NCBI RefSeq assembly: GCF_009183365.2
Contig: NZ_CP068230.1
Coordinates: 4,431,001-4,495,000, forward strand
Length of the DNA stretch: 64,000 bases
From: Shewanella algae
GTDB taxonomy: Bacteria > Pseudomonadota > Gammaproteobacteria > Enterobacterales > Shewanellaceae
Direction of reading: 5' to 3'
Under the pieces are notes generated by a model. It worked only from the letters and a program-made list of their open reading frames with translations, did not search any database and had not been told where the DNA came from. Below are positions 55,991 to 64,000 of the stretch, one piece after another. The position numbers and the translations under genes were made by a program. Within the stretch, counting starts at the first letter, position 1; the number at the start of each line of letters is the position of its first letter.

Positions 55991-57105
55991 GAAATTACCT
56001 CATCCATCTGAAAACTTTGTTGATAGAGCGCCAACAGGCGCTGCGGGTCGCCGCTGAAGTTGCGCCCTCGCTGACCATCGGCCGCTTCGGCTACCAGTGC
56101 CAGCCACTGCTGGGGCCGATAACCATAACGTCTGGGGTCAACATCGATACCCAGCCTGAGCAGTAGCTGTTCCAACCGCTCTGCGGCCAATAGTGGCTGG
56201 CAACCAAAAATCTGCTCCAACAGCGGCTGTACCTGGGTATCGCCACTCATGGCGCGGATGATCATCGGCAGAGTAAAGCTGCATGCTTGGCCGTGGCTGA
56301 CCCCTTTTTCCAACGTCACCCGGTAGGAGATGTTATGTGCCAGTGAGGTCTTGGTATTGGAAAACGCCAATCCGGCAAACAGGGAGGCCAGCTGCAGTGT
56401 CTCCCGTAGTGCCAGTTCATGACTGCAAAGCTTAAGCCTAGGTAGCTGAGATAAAATCATCTGTGCTGCTCTCACTGCATATTGGCTGCTCAGCGGATTC
56501 CGGTTGTGATTCCACAGGCTTTCCAGCGCATGAGACAGGGCATCGAGTGCGGTAGAAATGCTGAGATTCAGTGGCAAACTCAAGGTCAACTCGGGCTCCA
56601 ACAAAGCGCTCCGGGCATAAAGCGCCGGGTGCGCCAAGGAGTGCTTACGCTGCATCTCGGGATCCCAAACCGTGGCCCAGCAGGTCACTTCGCTGCCGGT
56701 ACCCGAGGTGGTGGGAATCGCGATATAGGGCAAGGGCGCCACGGGCTCGGCTCCATTGAGCATGGCTCTCAGGCGGTCAAAATCGCCCCCTGTGGCACAA
56801 AGTACCTTGCAGGCATCTATCACCGAGCCACCGCCCAACGCCAACAGCAGCGCTGGCTTGGCTGGCAGGGCCTGTAATTGCCGACACAGACGCTGCAGGT
56901 TGGCCAGTGAAGGATTGTCTTCCACATCGGTCAAGCAAGCCCGTGGAGGCCTACCGGCTGCGGCAATCACCCGCTCTGCCATGGTCGTAAACGTCTGCCC
57001 TGGGTGGGTCAGCAGCACGTAGTCTTGTTGTGCCACCCGGGATTCAAGGGCGCGCAGGGCCCCCAGCCCTGTAATTATCTCTACAGGATTGTGATATCTG
57101 TACAT
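55978..57105 (-). CDS. Iron-type alcohol dehydrogenase of the phosphonate cluster
   Basis: The 375-aa protein is a group III (iron-containing) dehydrogenase. It has the nucleotide motif LLALGGGSVIDACKV, PYIAIPTTSGTGSEVT, and the metal-binding Asp and His residues in DALSHALESLWN and LAHNISYRVTLEKGVSHGQACS. Relatives beside phosphonate genes include phosphonoacetaldehyde reductases, which interconvert phosphonoacetaldehyde and 2-hydroxyethylphosphonate. It lies between phnE (18 bp gap) and phnX (overlap), so a substrate that leads to or from phosphonoacetaldehyde is likely. Direction and substrate are inferred. Confidence 0.85.
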   Translation of the reverse strand: MYRYHNPVEIITGLGALRALESRVAQQDYVLLTHPGQTFTTMAERVIAAAGRPPRACLTDVEDNPSLANLQRLCRQLQALPAKPALLLALGGGSVIDACKVLCATGGDFDRLRAMLNGAEPVAPLPYIAIPTTSGTGSEVTCWATVWDPEMQRKHSLAHPALYARSALLEPELTLSLPLNLSISTALDALSHALESLWNHNRNPLSSQYAVRAAQMILSQLPRLKLCSHELALRETLQLASLFAGLAFSNTKTSLAHNISYRVTLEKGVSHGQACSFTLPMIIRAMSGDTQVQPLLEQIFGCQPLLAAERLEQLLLRLGIDVDPRRYGYRPQQWLALVAEAADGQRGRNFSGDPQRLLALYQQSFQMDEVISCQK

Positions 57106-57123
57106 CTTGTTGTGGTCCTGAAA

Positions 57124-57927
57124 TCAGCGAATAAAACTGCGTAATCTGGCGGAGATGATGTCGGTAGCAAACACCAGCAAGAGGATAACCAGCACACAAG
57201 CGGCGGTATTCTCATACTCGAATAACTTCATGGTGGTCATCAGCTCAAAGCCTATGCCTCCGGCGCCGACCATTCCCAGAATAGTGGAGATACGGATATT
57301 GGCTTCCAGGCGGTACAGCACCACCCCGATCCATGCCGGCAATACCTGTGGCAGTATGCCGAACAGCACGATTTTCGGCGTCGAGCAACCTGAGGCGCGC
57401 ATCGCCTCTATCGGGCCCTGATCTATCTCTTCAATCGCTTCAGAGAAGAACTTGCCCACCATGCCTGCACCATGCACTGCCAACGCCAGCACACCGGCAA
57501 AGGGCCCAAGGCCAACGGCGGCTACGAAGATCAGTGCCAGAATAATTTCATTTATGCCCCTGAGCACGTTCAGCACCTGACGACTGCTGTGATAGAGCCA
57601 GGCGTTGGGTGACAGATTACGGGCAGCCAGTAAGCTGACCGGCACGGCCAACACTATGGACAACAAAGTCCCCAACAGCGCAATTTGCAAGGTCTGCAGC
57701 GCCGGGTCTATCAGGTTGTCAGTGATATAGCTTAGATTGGGAGGCAACATGCGGCCGATAAAGTCGGCTATCCAGGGCAGTCCCTGCACTAATTTGCCAA
57801 TTTCAGTGTCTGTGCCTGTCACCGTCCAGCTGAGTGTGGCCAGCGAGACCAAAGCTATGGGCAGCAACACCCACCAGCCCATGGGGCCACGTGGCGCATT
57901 GGCCACAAATCGATACTGTTTCAACAT
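57124..57927 (-). CDS. phnE: Phosphonate ABC transporter permease
   Basis: The 267-aa inner-membrane protein has about six membrane segments and the permease loop EAMRASGCSTPKIVLFGILPQVLPAWIGVVLYRLEANIRISTILGMVGAGGIG, which is typical of PhnE. It works with PhnC and PhnD. The start overlaps the phnC stop by seven bases. Confidence 0.94.
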   Translation of the reverse strand: MLKQYRFVANAPRGPMGWWVLLPIALVSLATLSWTVTGTDTEIGKLVQGLPWIADFIGRMLPPNLSYITDNLIDPALQTLQIALLGTLLSIVLAVPVSLLAARNLSPNAWLYHSSRQVLNVLRGINEIILALIFVAAVGLGPFAGVLALAVHGAGMVGKFFSEAIEEIDQGPIEAMRASGCSTPKIVLFGILPQVLPAWIGVVLYRLEANIRISTILGMVGAGGIGFELMTTMKLFEYENTAACVLVILLLVFATDIISARLRSFIR

Positions 57928-58748
57928 AGGGCCTCCTTCAACACCGGTGCGCCGGCCTTCTTGCGCCGCAGTTCCTCGGCGGTGCGACTGACCAACTTGG
58001 CAATGCCTTCATCTTCCAGGCCGGGATAGATCTGCGCCACTATCTCGGGGGTCAGCTCCTCGGGCTTGCCGTTGAAGACTATGTGGCCGCCGGAGATCCC
58101 TATGATCCTTTGGCCGAATTCCATGGCGTAATCTATCTGGTGCAGGTTGCAGAGCACGGCGATGTTGTTCTTGCGGCTCACTTCGCGGATATACCCCAGG
58201 ATCTGCCTTGAGGTCTTGGGATCGAGACTGGCCACTGGCTCGTCGGCCAATATAAGGTCAGGCTCCTGGGCCAGCGCCCTGGCGATGCCAACCCTTTGCT
58301 GCTGGCCGCCGCTGAGGTTATCGGCGCGATTCCAGGCCTTCTCCTCCAGTCCAACCTGGGCGATGGCGTTCAATGCCGCCTCCACATCCTGTTTGGGAAA
58401 CAGCTGCAACAGACAGGCCCAGAAGGGGATCTTGGCCATGCGCCCGGTGAGCACGTTTTTGATTACAGATAAACGATCAACAAGATTATGATGCTGAAAC
58501 ACCATCGCAATTCGCTGAGATAATATTCGGTAGGCATGCTTGTCTCCCACCGGATAGGACTCGCCGTCGATCAACACCTCACCGCTGGAAGGCGGCGTCA
58601 GGCGGTTGATGCAGCGCAGCAGCGTGGACTTTCCCGCCCCCGAGGGGCCGAGTACCACGACAAACTCACCGGCTTCGACCTTGAAGTTGATATCTTCCAA
58701 TACCCGGGTCTCGCCGTATGCTTTACTCAAGTTTCTGACTTCAATCAT
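57921..58748 (-). CDS. phnC: Phosphonate ABC transporter ATP-binding protein
   Basis: The 275-aa ATPase has Walker A LGPSGAGKST, signature LSGGQQQRVGIARAL and Walker B DLILADEPVASLD. The start MIEVRNLSKAYGETRVLEDINF, preceded by AGGG, was chosen; the longer in-frame version runs into phnD. It belongs to the PhnC group, which imports phosphonates. Confidence 0.94.
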   Translation of the reverse strand: MIEVRNLSKAYGETRVLEDINFKVEAGEFVVVLGPSGAGKSTLLRCINRLTPPSSGEVLIDGESYPVGDKHAYRILSQRIAMVFQHHNLVDRLSVIKNVLTGRMAKIPFWACLLQLFPKQDVEAALNAIAQVGLEEKAWNRADNLSGGQQQRVGIARALAQEPDLILADEPVASLDPKTSRQILGYIREVSRKNNIAVLCNLHQIDYAMEFGQRIIGISGGHIVFNGKPEELTPEIVAQIYPGLEDEGIAKLVSRTAEELRRKKAGAPVLKEALC

Positions 58749-58764
58749 CTTTCTGACCCTGCCA

Positions 58765-59613
58765 TTACTGCCGTGCCAACTTGGCAGCTTCGCGGACAAC
58801 ATCGTATGCGGCATCATCTGTAGCCACATAGCGATTGACCTCACCCTGATCGCCAAACTGCAGATTCTTCAGGCTCAGGAAGGCAGTGCGGATCTTCTGC
58901 TTGTCTTCTTCGGCCAGGTCTTTACGCCAAACCATGGGAGACTCGGGGATAGCCGGCGAGCGCCAAACCACACGGTATTCCTCACTGCCGATCATGCCTT
59001 TGTCGACGGCGGCACTGAGGATCCTGTCGGCCACAGTCGCAGCATCCACCCGGCGATTTTTCACTGCCAGTATGTTGGCATCGTGAGCCCCTGTGTAGAT
59101 GAGGTTGGCAAAGTCGTCTTTGGGTTCAATACCGGCATGCTTCAATCCCACCATAGGAAACACATAACCTGAGGTGGAAGTAGGGTCGACAAAGGCGAAG
59201 TCTTTACCCTTAAGATCCTGAATATCTTTGATATCTGAATCGGCTCTGGCGATGATCTGGCTGTGATAGGCCACAGCGCCCTTCTTCTTGGTTTCGGCCA
59301 CCACAAAGGCCTCAACATCCGTGACCTGAGTCGCCTTGACATAAGAGAAGGGACCCAGATAGGCGATATCAATATGCTTGGCTCTCAGCGCTTCTATCAC
59401 CCCGTTGTAGTCGGTAGCAACAAAGCCTTCGACCTTAATCCCCAATTGTTTACCCAGTTCATCCATCAGCGCCTGTGACTGTTTGATCATGGCGCGGGAA
59501 TCTTCCGATGGGATCAAGGCTATTTTCAGCGACTCCAATGCCAGCGCACTTTGGCTGAAAATAGCCGCCCCGGTAAGGCTCAGAGTGAGCAGCAGTTGAT
59601 TGAGCTTGTTCAT
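58765..59613 (-). CDS. phnD: Phosphonate-binding periplasmic protein
   Basis: The 282-aa protein has a signal peptide (MNKLNQLLLTLSLTGAAIFSQSALA) and the PhnD pattern: KIALIPSEDSRAMIKQSQALMDEL, DYNGVIEALRAKHIDIAYLGPFSYV and FVDPTSTSGYVFPMVGLKHAGI. It is the first gene of the unit, behind a candidate Pho box. Natural ligands of the family include 2-aminoethylphosphonate and other alkyl phosphonates. Confidence 0.94.
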   Translation of the reverse strand: MNKLNQLLLTLSLTGAAIFSQSALALESLKIALIPSEDSRAMIKQSQALMDELGKQLGIKVEGFVATDYNGVIEALRAKHIDIAYLGPFSYVKATQVTDVEAFVVAETKKKGAVAYHSQIIARADSDIKDIQDLKGKDFAFVDPTSTSGYVFPMVGLKHAGIEPKDDFANLIYTGAHDANILAVKNRRVDAATVADRILSAAVDKGMIGSEEYRVVWRSPAIPESPMVWRKDLAEEDKQKIRTAFLSLKNLQFGDQGEVNRYVATDDAAYDVVREAAKLARQ

Positions 59614-59669
59614 CTTGTTTTCCTCGCTGTGCTATTAAACCTGCGCCTGCCGGCGTAACAGAAACGTCA

Positions 59670-59702
59670 TTATTACGTCATATCAAGACAGAACTGTGAC
59701 AA
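59670..59702 (-). promoter_or_regulatory. Pho box and -10 element for the phn operon
   Basis: On the minus strand, TTGTCAC-AGTT-CTGTCTT (59685-59702) matches the PhoB consensus (two CTGTCAT-like halves spaced by 4). TAATAA follows nine bases later (59670-59675), the spacing usual between a Pho box and the -10. It lies 72 bases before phnD. Confidence 0.62.
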
Positions 59703-59722
59703 CCCCAGGCGCAGCCATTGAA

Positions 59723-60826
59723 TTAAAAGGCGTACTGGAACCTGGCCCGCAGTTCACTGCCGCTGAACTCGTTCCCCAGCAGGTCCTCGGCTTCACCCTT
59801 GGAGTAGTTGAGGCCCAAACGGACATTTTTATCTGCGTAGTAGTTCACCCCCAGGGTGTACATATTGCCGTCGTACACTTGAGTGCTCTTGTCCAGGCCA
59901 ATATCACCATAATTGCCGTCGCCCTGTTCGAACCTCAATACCAGCTCCCAGGCACCATAGGCATTGCCCGGTTTGACCCGGCCGAAGTTGCCTTGCTTGT
60001 AAGGACGGGATTCCCCGGTAATCACCCAGCCGCCCTGAACATAGAAACCGTCGAGATCTTCATCGCCGAACTCGCTGCCGAAGTATTCCGCCTGCAAATG
60101 CAAAGGGCCGCTACTGGCCGCCAGTTCCAGGCCATAGCCCTTGACCTCATCTTCGCTGACATCGGCATCACGCTGGGTGTAGCTGGCGCCTAAGTGAATA
60201 ACGGCATCACCTACTTGGTAGGGGGTATAAGTAAAGCGACCTGTCATCGCCTTATGTTCGAAGTCGTTGCCACCGTCGCCATCTGACTCAAATACCCCCA
60301 GGGCATAGGTCCAGTTGCTTCCGACACCGTGCAGTTTGACCCCGAGCGCCCGGCCCGGACTGTGCAGTTCAGTCATGGCACTGCGTTCGAGGGCTGAAAT
60401 ATCCTTGGAGCTCATCAGGCGTTCCAGGCCGAAAGGCTCGGCCTGTTTACCTATGGTGATCTGCGCCTGTTTGCCAAATCCCAGGTAGCTCAGATAGAGA
60501 TCTTCGGCATTGCCTCCCTTGCCGCCGTCACTCTCGGCAATGTTGAACTGCGCCTTGTAACCCCAGTCACCGACATGCCCTTTGACATACAAACGTGCCC
60601 GGCGCACATCGAAGTCCTCGGTATCGAGCTGGTTATCTTTTGATTCGGTGGCGTCATAGTCGAATTGCAAGCGACCACCCAACTGAAAAGTGGCCGATTT
60701 GTCGTGATTGGCGACCTTGATGCCGCCATCAGTATTCAGAGTAAATTGCAACGGAGCCGATTCTTCGGCCAGGGCTGGAGTCGCCGCCATTATGGGCAGC
60801 AACAGGCAAGCTAAGGTGGAGCGCAT
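59723..60826 (-). CDS. OprO/OprP-type phosphate-selective porin
   Basis: The 367-aa outer-membrane protein has a signal peptide (MRSTLACLLLPIMAATPALA) and the family pattern FQLGGRLQFDYDATESKDN..DTEDFDVRRARLYVKGHVGDWGYKAQFNIAE, GKQAEPFGLERLMSSKDISALERSAM and a terminal strand ELRARFQYAF. Relatives form trimers that pass phosphate or pyrophosphate. It lies directly upstream of the phn unit on the same strand and has its own candidate Pho box, which fits phosphate starvation control. Confidence 0.92.
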   Translation of the reverse strand: MRSTLACLLLPIMAATPALAEESAPLQFTLNTDGGIKVANHDKSATFQLGGRLQFDYDATESKDNQLDTEDFDVRRARLYVKGHVGDWGYKAQFNIAESDGGKGGNAEDLYLSYLGFGKQAQITIGKQAEPFGLERLMSSKDISALERSAMTELHSPGRALGVKLHGVGSNWTYALGVFESDGDGGNDFEHKAMTGRFTYTPYQVGDAVIHLGASYTQRDADVSEDEVKGYGLELAASSGPLHLQAEYFGSEFGDEDLDGFYVQGGWVITGESRPYKQGNFGRVKPGNAYGAWELVLRFEQGDGNYGDIGLDKSTQVYDGNMYTLGVNYYADKNVRLGLNYSKGEAEDLLGNEFSGSELRARFQYAF

Positions 60827-60875
60827 TTCATAGGTCCTCGTCTGTGTTCGAATGCAGCCATTCTCAACAGAGGCA

Positions 60876-60893
60876 ATGACACTCGGGTGACCC
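60876..60893 (-). promoter_or_regulatory. Candidate Pho box for the porin gene
   Basis: On the minus strand, GGGTCAC-CCGA-GTGTCAT has the two-half PhoB layout with a 4-base spacer; the second half is the better match. A -10-like GAGAAT follows 10 bases later. It is about 50 bases upstream of the porin start. Confidence 0.5.
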
Positions 60894-61041
60894 GGGGCTT
60901 GCTTTTGCCTAGCCGTAATTAACTAAAACTGAATCAGGATTCACAGCCCCGTCATTAGCTTTCACTGAAATAAACCGGGAACCCATAACCGGGGAAGAGG
61001 CAGATACCCACTTGCCTTCCCTATAAAGCAAGGAGCTAACA

Positions 61042-62472
61042 ATGAAAACTTCACCCCTGAGTCTCAGCCTATTGCTGCTGGCCGCGGCCGGCGCCCAGGC
61101 GAGCGACAATCCGCTGTCCAGGTTTGAGATGACAGACAATGCTGCGATTTCCGGTTACAACTCAGAGAAGTTGTCCGGGGTAACCGCGGCTCAATGTGCC
61201 AGTGCCTGTCTTGAGGAAGGACGCAGTTGGTGCGTCTCTTTTGATTATCACAAACAGAATCAATCCTGCGATCTCAGCGACAAACGCGCGGCCGATGTCG
61301 GTGGACTCAAGACAGATTATCCCGGTAACCCCTATGCCCATTACAGCTTAGAGCCAAGTTCACTCGAACAGTTTGTTCATGTGGAGCAAGCCTTTTTACC
61401 CGGGTACAACAGCGAACAGCTGCCCGGCCTGAGCGCAGAGGCCTGTGCCGATGCCTGTGTCGATGATCAGAGAAGCTATTGGTGTCAGTCATTCAACTAC
61501 CACACCCAAAGCGGTAATTGCAGCCTCAGCAGCCAGAGAGCCGCCGACGTAGGTGGCCTGCAGCTCAATAAGGGGCAACAGCCGATGGACTACTATGAGC
61601 GCTTCGACAGCCACGGCATCAAGAACCCGATACCCGGTAATAAACACATTCTGGTGATAGGACTGGACGGTTTGAGGGGCGATGCCATCCAATGTGAGGA
61701 TTGCGCCGAGACGCCGGCACTGGATAGCCTGATTGCAACAGGCGCCTTTCACAACAATCTGCTGGCCGGTGGACACCAGTCCACCTTCAGTGGGCCAGGT
61801 TGGTCCAGCGTCTTCACCGGATTCTGGGCCGATAAACACGGCGTCCACTCCAACGACAGTAGCCTTGTGCTGCAAAAACCTCATGTCTTTGATCTGATAA
61901 AGCAGGCCTACCCTACCGCAACCACGGCGCTGGTTGCCGATTGGTTCAATCTGACCCACAACCTGAAACCCGCCAAGGCCGATCTCGTGGTCAGCAATGC
62001 CAACAAGAACTCACAACAGGCTACAGACACGGTCAAACAGTGGCTGGGCTGGCAAAACCCACCCACGGCCATCTTCTACTATCTGCATAACACAGATATT
62101 CATACCCATGCCTATGCACCACTGCATCCCACCTATCAGCAAAAGATACGCGACGAAGATCAGCAGATAGCCCAAGTGCTGCAAGCGCTGACCTCAAGGC
62201 CCAACTATCAGGACGAAGAGTGGTTGATTCTGGTGACTTCAGATCACGGCGGTTTGGGAACCGGTCATGGCGGCCAGAGTACCGGCGAGCGCAATACCTT
62301 TCTGATCCTCAACAACAGCCTGGATAACCCGGGCATTAGCCCCTATTGCCAGGGAGATTTAAGCCAAACCGCCATGACGCAGGTCGATGGCGTGACCCCA
62401 CATATCCTCGATTTCCTCGGGCTTGGCAACAACACTGAAGGTGTTATACATCCAAGCTGTGGTAAGCATTAA
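61042..62472 (+). CDS. Secreted phosphodiesterase/nucleotide pyrophosphatase with two PAN/Apple domains
   Basis: The 476-aa protein has a signal peptide (to ~20, GAQA) and two PAN/Apple-like units (~28-100 and ~112-185), each with paired cysteines and the repeated pattern SGYNSEKLSGVTAAQCASAC / PGYNSEQLPGLSAEACADAC. A type I phosphodiesterase/NPP catalytic domain follows. Metal ligand Asp209 lies in VIGLDGLRGD, the likely nucleophile is Thr248 (STFSGPGW), and SDHGGLGTGHGG is near the end. It should release phosphate from nucleotides or phosphodiesters in the periplasm or outside the cell, next to other phosphorus-acquisition genes. RBS AAGGAG is well placed. Confidence 0.85.
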   Translation: MKTSPLSLSLLLLAAAGAQASDNPLSRFEMTDNAAISGYNSEKLSGVTAAQCASACLEEGRSWCVSFDYHKQNQSCDLSDKRAADVGGLKTDYPGNPYAHYSLEPSSLEQFVHVEQAFLPGYNSEQLPGLSAEACADACVDDQRSYWCQSFNYHTQSGNCSLSSQRAADVGGLQLNKGQQPMDYYERFDSHGIKNPIPGNKHILVIGLDGLRGDAIQCEDCAETPALDSLIATGAFHNNLLAGGHQSTFSGPGWSSVFTGFWADKHGVHSNDSSLVLQKPHVFDLIKQAYPTATTALVADWFNLTHNLKPAKADLVVSNANKNSQQATDTVKQWLGWQNPPTAIFYYLHNTDIHTHAYAPLHPTYQQKIRDEDQQIAQVLQALTSRPNYQDEEWLILVTSDHGGLGTGHGGQSTGERNTFLILNNSLDNPGISPYCQGDLSQTAMTQVDGVTPHILDFLGLGNNTEGVIHPSCGKH

Positions 62473-62588
62473 CCAGCCGATGGGTGGACACTGAGTTCAG
62501 TGCTCACCCATCAATTCACTTGGCTTCAGACTAGGTACAGGCCGCCTTTGTTACAGTAAAACGCCATTTCACTGACAAGGAGCCCAAG

Positions 62589-62957
62589 ATGAAACCACTG
62601 ATGCGTTCCCTTTCCATCAGCTCCATGCTGACATTAACCGCCTTACTCTGGGGTTGCAGCGATGTCATCAGCGAACAATACCCCACCGAGGCCGAAGCAC
62701 GGGCTGAAGGAGTATTCGAGCGAGGCTGGCTGCCACCGATATTGCCGCCCTCGGCCACGGAGATAAAGGTCAACAATGATCTGGACAACAACAGCTCCAG
62801 CGGCAGTTTCCGTCTGCCCGCCGCGGCAATGAGCGAGTTCACTTCTCAGTTAAAAGCCGAAGAAGGCCTGGCCAACAGCTGGTATTACCGCGAAGGCGAC
62901 TCCCTGTGGATCTTCCGCCTGACCCAGGACGGAGTTATCCAGTACCAACTACAGTAA
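62589..62957 (+). CDS. Small lipoprotein of unknown function
   Basis: The 122-aa protein has a lipoprotein signal ending LLWGC (cysteine 23). The mature part shows EAEARAEGVFERGWLPPILPPSATEIKVNNDLDNNSSSGSFRLP and a C-terminal pair of beta segments (SWYYREGDSLWIFRLTQDGVIQYQLQ). AAGGAG precedes the ATG. I do not recognise a functional family; the pattern suggests a conserved small envelope protein. It is followed by 86 bases without a gene, holding a short ttggcc / ggccaa hairpin. Confidence 0.78.
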   Translation: MKPLMRSLSISSMLTLTALLWGCSDVISEQYPTEAEARAEGVFERGWLPPILPPSATEIKVNNDLDNNSSSGSFRLPAAAMSEFTSQLKAEEGLANSWYYREGDSLWIFRLTQDGVIQYQLQ

Positions 62958-63043
62958 GACTTCAGATAGGTAACGGTTGCAGCTTGGCCAACAGGAAGGC
63001 CAACTCGGCCACATTGTGGGCGGTATCTGTCTTTACCTAAAGA

Positions 63044-64000
63044 CTAGACATACTCCCGGAGCACTTCCCGACCCAGCGTCAGCACCTGCATCTCTTCCGA
63101 GCCGCCGGAAACTCTATCGACCCGCAGATCGCGCCAGAAGCGGCTGATGCGATGCTCGCCGGTGATCCCCTGGCCGCCAAACACCTGCATGGCATTGTCA
63201 ACCACATCGAAGGCCGCCTTGGAGCAGTAGAGCTTACACTTAGCGGCATCGCCCGGGGTCATCTGGCCGTTGTCGGCCTTCCAGGCGGTGTGATAAATCA
63301 TGTTCTTCATGTTGGTGAGCTGCACCGACATATAGGCAAACTTTTCCTGGATCAGCTGTGTCTTGGCGATCGGCAAGTCAAACTGTACCCGCTTGTTGGC
63401 ATAACGGGCGGCATCTTCGAAGGCGCAATAGGCGCAACCATAGTTGCTGCAGGCTATGAGGAAACGCTCCAGATCAAACTCCTTCTTCACCCTGGCAAAC
63501 CCGTTGCCTTCGGTACCGAAAAAGTCCTTTTCCTCCAGCTCTACATTGTCGAACTCCACCACACAGCAACTGTCCATCTTCAGTCCCAGCTTGGGCAAGT
63601 GGCTGACAGAGATCCCCGGTTTACTCATGTCGACAAAAAACTCGGAGAAAACTGGCTCGAAGCTGGCGGAATCTTTGGCCATCACCACCAGGTAAGGGGT
63701 CTCGGCGGCACTGGTGATATAGCATTTGGTGCCATTGAGGTAGACCTTGCCCTTCTTTCGGGTATAAGTGGTCTGCAGGCTGCGTACATCCGAGCCGGCA
63801 TCCGGCTCGGTGACCGCCGAGTTCCACACCTGTTTGCCGGTACCTATATAGGCCATGATCTTGTCGATCTGCTCCTGGGTACCTTCCTGCAATATAGTGG
63901 GAAAACCCGCCATCTGATAAAGCACATAGGTTGGCGCACCGAGGCGCCCCAGTTCTTCCCAGATCAAGGCCAGAGTCACCAGACCGGCATCGCTGCCGCC
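63044..64000 (-). CDS. caiA: CaiA-like acyl-CoA dehydrogenase (N-terminus outside window)
   Basis: The frame runs unbroken to the window edge, so the 5' part (about 60 residues) is missing. The visible 318 residues closely follow E. coli CaiA, crotonobetainyl-CoA reductase: GGSDAGLVTLALIWEELGRLGAPTYVLYQ, EGTQEQIDKIMAYIGTGKQVWNSAVTEPDAGSDV, MDSCCVVEFDNVELEEKDFFG.EGNGF and RISRFWRDLRVDRVSGGSEEMQVLTLGREVL. The flavin-enzyme family reduces crotonobetainyl-CoA to butyrobetainyl-CoA when carnitine serves as electron acceptor. The other cai genes would be expected just outside the window. Confidence 0.9.
   Translation of the reverse strand, partial: GGSDAGLVTLALIWEELGRLGAPTYVLYQMAGFPTILQEGTQEQIDKIMAYIGTGKQVWNSAVTEPDAGSDVRSLQTTYTRKKGKVYLNGTKCYITSAAETPYLVVMAKDSASFEPVFSEFFVDMSKPGISVSHLPKLGLKMDSCCVVEFDNVELEEKDFFGTEGNGFARVKKEFDLERFLIACSNYGCAYCAFEDAARYANKRVQFDLPIAKTQLIQEKFAYMSVQLTNMKNMIYHTAWKADNGQMTPGDAAKCKLYCSKAAFDVVDNAMQVFGGQGITGEHRISRFWRDLRVDRVSGGSEEMQVLTLGREVLREYV

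Overview
The window comes from a gammaproteobacterium and most likely from a Shewanella species. The evidence is the complete Lap/Bpf-type adhesin operon in the order known from Shewanella, a Shewanella-style ilvGMDA operon with divergent ilvY/ilvC, and the many c-di-GMP proteins. The species cannot be fixed from the sequence alone. Most genes look native. One AT-rich patch (about 50.9-52.4 kb) has a different base composition.

Layout. 1-24.6 kb: biofilm adhesion. The 3' end of one type-I-secreted RTX adhesin is followed by a second, giant adhesin of 4768 aa (bpfA). BpfA carries an N-terminal retention module with a LapG-type TAAG cleavage site and 21 nearly identical 111-aa repeats, then a vWA domain, RTX repeats and a C-terminal secretion signal. 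The same strand then encodes the ABC transporter, membrane fusion protein and TolC-like pore that export it, an OmpA-type lipoprotein, the calcium-dependent protease BpfG (LapG) and the degenerate GGDEF/EAL receptor BpfD (LapD). By analogy with Pseudomonas Lap, BpfD holds BpfG back when c-di-GMP is high, so the adhesin stays on the cell. When c-di-GMP falls, BpfG cuts the adhesin free.

24.6-25.5 kb: a minus-strand tRNA cluster (Arg-CCG, His-GTG, two Pro-TGG) with two broken Pro copies and no Leu gene. 25.7-34.6 kb: a GAF-GAF-GGDEF-EAL protein, rep, ubiK, a DUF3187-like outer-membrane protein, creD and a PAP2 phosphatase. 34.6-44.2 kb: a class V aminotransferase, then branched-chain amino acid synthesis. 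This comprises ilvG, M, D and A behind a recognisable ilvL leader peptide and attenuator, then ilvC with divergent ilvY and a palindromic operator between them. 44.3-52.4 kb: a CNNM/CBS transporter (PaeA-like), a solute-binding protein, a periplasmic-binding-protein/GGDEF pair, a small secreted protein, an EAL protein and a ToxR/ToxS-like pair. 52.6-55.1 kb: comM and a LysR regulator.

55.2-62.5 kb: phosphorus acquisition. The genes are phnD, phnC, phnE, an iron-type alcohol dehydrogenase and phnX, plus an OprO/P-like porin, with two candidate Pho boxes. A PAN-domain phosphodiesterase follows. No phnW is present, which raises the possibility that the dehydrogenase feeds PhnX with phosphonoacetaldehyde made from an alcohol phosphonate. 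The window ends with a small lipoprotein and the C-terminal part of a CaiA-like acyl-CoA dehydrogenase.
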